Shown in pieces: positions 15,503 through 17,410 of a stretch of 17,410 bases of DNA (the stretch's first letter is position 1; each line of letters begins with the position of its first letter). A program made the position numbers and the translations under genes. Source of the DNA: Candidatus Eiseniibacteriota bacterium (lineage in GTDB: Bacteria; Eisenbacteria; RBG-16-71-46); the NCBI GenBank assembly GCA_005893365.1, contig VBPB01000045.1:1-17410 (forward strand), in the 5' to 3' direction. The notes beneath the pieces were generated by a model. That model saw only the letters and a list, made by a program, of their open reading frames with translations, ran no database searches and was not told the DNA's origin.

Positions 15503-17365
15503 ATGCGCGCCCTCCAGCGCTGGCTCGGCGCGAGGGGCGAGGCGTTCGTGGTGCTGCTCGCGGCCCTGGGCCTCAACCTGCCCCTCATGGCGGTGGCCCT
15601 CGCGCGCCACCTGGACCGCGTGGCGCCGGCGAGTGTGCCCGGGCTGTACGCGGGGCTGGTGTTCCTCGGCTACTACGGCCTGGTGTTCCTGGTGCTGCTG
15701 AGCGCGGTGTTCCTGCTCACCGCCTTCTCACGCCGGGCGGCACTGCTCGCCGGCGGGACGGTGCTGTTCGCCGGGCTCTCGTACCTGGCGATCAACAGCT
15801 TCGTCTACCACACCTACCGCTTCCACGTGGACGCCTTCTGGATCCACTTCTTCTTCACCTCGTACAGCGGCATCGGGGTGACGCCCCAGGTCGCGGCCAC
15901 CATCGGCGTGCTGCTGCTCGCCGCGGCGGCGTTCGAAGCGTGGATCCTGCGGGTGGCGGGGCGGCTGGTCTTCCGCCGCCGGCTGGCGCTGGCCACGGTG
16001 GTCACCGTGCTGGCCTCGTTCCTGGTGAGCCAGGTGATCCACATCGTCGCCTACTACCGGAGCGACACGGGCATCACCAGCCTCACGCCGCAGCTGCCGT
16101 ACTACGCGCCGGTGGTCTCGCAGAAGAACGCGGCCCGCTACGGCGACCTGGTCACCATGGGCCTCGAGCCGGACGAGACCGTCTCGGCGGCCGCCAACGC
16201 GTCGCTGCAGTATCCGCTCCGCGAGGTGCGAAGCGCGCCGGGCGGGCGGCCCAACATCGTGCTGCTGCTGCTCGAGAGCTGGCGCTACGACATGATGGAC
16301 GCCACCGTCACCCCCAACACCTGGGCGCTGGCGCAGCGCTCGTCGCAGTTCCTGCACCACCTGAGCTCGGGCAATTCCACGCCCTGCGGCGTGTTCGGGC
16401 TCTTCTACGGCATCCACCCGACCTACTGGTCGGCGGTCAAGGCCAACAACGCCGTCCTCCACAACCCGCCGCTGATCGACATGATGACGCAGGACCACTA
16501 CGCCTTCGGGATCTTCGCCGACTCGCAGTTCGGCCGGCACAAGATCAAGGACGCGATGTTCCGCGACATCGCCGTGCACGAGCAGTTCGCGGGGAGTACC
16601 GCCGACGCCAAGGACGACGACATGACCAACCAGCTCATCGACTTCATGGACCGCGAGCACCACGCCGGCCAACCGTTCTTCGGCTTCGCGTTCTACAAGT
16701 CGACCCACTACAGCTACCGGTATCCGCCCGCGGCCGCCCGCTTCCAGCCGGCCAGGGACCTCAACATCGCGCTCGACGGGGCCAGCGCCGACCCCACGCC
16801 CTTCCTCAACGACTGCCGCAACTCGGTCTACTACACCGACAGCCTGATCGGCCGGGTCGTCCGGCATCTCGAGGCGACCGGCCTGATGCGCTCGACCATC
16901 GTCATCGTCACCTCGGACCACGGCGAGGAGTTCAACGACAACCACGCCGGCTGGTGGGGGCACTGCGGCATGGTCTACGTGCCCGGGCGGCACCCGCGCC
17001 GGGTGACGACGCCGACCACGCACGCCGACGTGCCCACCACGCTGCTCCAGGAGGTGTTCGGCTGCGGGCCGCCGCACGACTACAGCAACGGCTGCGACCT
17101 GTGGGCGCTGCCCACCGCCCCGCGGCCGTTCGTGGTCGGCAGCTACATCAATTACGCGTACGTGATGGGGGAGGACGTACACGTGGTCTACCCGATGTTC
17201 GTGAAGAGCTACCGGTTCGGCGACATCAATCAGAAGGCGGGCAAGCCCGATCCCGGGCTGGTCCGCACGCTCATGGAGGAGACCCACCGCTTCGTGCGGG
17301 GGGGCGGGCCTCCGCCCGCGGCCCCCGTCCGGGCCGGGATGCCGGTGCCCCGACTGGGACGCTGA
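15503..17365 (+). CDS. YejM/PbgA-like inner-membrane protein with periplasmic sulfatase-fold domain
   Basis: This is 620 residues from ATG 15503 (MRALQRWLGARGEAF), chosen because it precedes the first membrane helix; there is no strong ribosome binding site and ATG 15419 is an alternative. About five membrane segments occupy residues 14-180. They are followed by a linker with YYRSDTGITSLTPQLPYYAP and LQYPLREVR, which parallels the corresponding region of E. coli YejM. The alkaline phosphatase/sulfatase-fold domain follows: NIVLLLLESWRYDMM (E258), SSGNSTPCGVFGLFYGIHPTYW (T293 at the nucleophile position), TSDHGEEFNDN (D472, H473) and GWWGH (H487). E. coli YejM is 586 residues, senses LPS in the periplasm and regulates LpxC through LapB; whether this homologue does so is inference. 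Divergent from hppA, with no operon partner except a possible downstream gene at 17407. Confidence 0.8.
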   Translation: MRALQRWLGARGEAFVVLLAALGLNLPLMAVALARHLDRVAPASVPGLYAGLVFLGYYGLVFLVLLSAVFLLTAFSRRAALLAGGTVLFAGLSYLAINSFVYHTYRFHVDAFWIHFFFTSYSGIGVTPQVAATIGVLLLAAAAFEAWILRVAGRLVFRRRLALATVVTVLASFLVSQVIHIVAYYRSDTGITSLTPQLPYYAPVVSQKNAARYGDLVTMGLEPDETVSAAANASLQYPLREVRSAPGGRPNIVLLLLESWRYDMMDATVTPNTWALAQRSSQFLHHLSSGNSTPCGVFGLFYGIHPTYWSAVKANNAVLHNPPLIDMMTQDHYAFGIFADSQFGRHKIKDAMFRDIAVHEQFAGSTADAKDDDMTNQLIDFMDREHHAGQPFFGFAFYKSTHYSYRYPPAAARFQPARDLNIALDGASADPTPFLNDCRNSVYYTDSLIGRVVRHLEATGLMRSTIVIVTSDHGEEFNDNHAGWWGHCGMVYVPGRHPRRVTTPTTHADVPTTLLQEVFGCGPPHDYSNGCDLWALPTAPRPFVVGSYINYAYVMGEDVHVVYPMFVKSYRFGDINQKAGKPDPGLVRTLMEETHRFVRGGGPPPAAPVRAGMPVPRLGR

Positions 17366-17392
17366 GCCCGCGCCACGCCCACCCGATCGATC

Positions 17393-17409
17393 GGAGGATG
17401 AGGCCGATG
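17393..17409 (+). promoter_or_regulatory. Ribosome binding site and likely start codon of the next gene
   Basis: GGAGG (17393-17397) is followed 9 bp later by ATG (17407-17409), one base from the right edge; an ATG at 17398 is too close to be the start. It begins about 40 bp after the YejM-like stop, so the next gene may be in the same operon. Nothing of its product can be read. Confidence 0.4.
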
Positions 17410-17410
17410 A

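Overview
The window is very GC-rich bacterial chromosomal DNA. It looks diderm: there is a YejM/PbgA-like envelope sulfatase-fold protein, several exported M16 peptidases with Sec-type signals, and lipoprotein-like N-termini. Gene content (several insulinase-family peptidases, a divergent membrane pyrophosphatase, a CPBP protease) fits an uncultured high-GC phylum such as Ca. Eisenbacteria or a relative, but nothing here fixes the taxonomy. No rRNA, tRNA or CRISPR array was seen.

Layout. 1-196: 3' end of adenosylhomocysteinase (+). 478-3327: two-domain M16 metallopeptidase (+), followed by a 28-bp perfect palindrome. 3431-4614: PLP-dependent aminotransferase (+) broken by a frameshift near 3800. 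4628-4662: paired hairpins between convergent genes. 4752-5792: APH-fold phosphotransferase (-) with a degenerate catalytic loop. 5800-6317: a scar region with a truncated Ig-like (Big_2-type) lipoprotein start (-), an AT-rich promoter-like island and a truncated IS3-type OrfA (+). 6337-6912: DinB-like protein (-). 6997-10403: a two-gene M16 operon (-), in which a zinc-site subunit is followed by a subunit lacking the zinc motif. 10404-10683: divergent spacer with a 15-bp tandem repeat. 10684-12420: a + strand run of TlpA-like thioredoxin, pterin-4a-carbinolamine dehydratase and CPBP protease, closed by a strong hairpin. 12514-12681: a 168-bp palindromic MITE-like element with 26-bp perfect terminal inverted repeats. 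12678-15110: membrane pyrophosphatase hppA (-), whose stop codon lies in the element terminus. 15503-17365: YejM-like membrane protein (+). The window ends on the ribosome binding site and possible ATG of another + gene.

How the genes work together. Most are housekeeping or envelope functions. The M16 genes probably degrade or process peptides in the periplasm, and the adjacent pair most likely forms a heterodimer. HppA couples PPi hydrolysis to ion pumping, and the thioredoxin acts on periplasmic disulfides. I did not find a convincing new multi-gene system. The most notable items are the small palindromic element seated in the hppA stop codon, the APH-like protein with altered catalytic residues, and the mobile-element scar at 5.8-6.3 kb.
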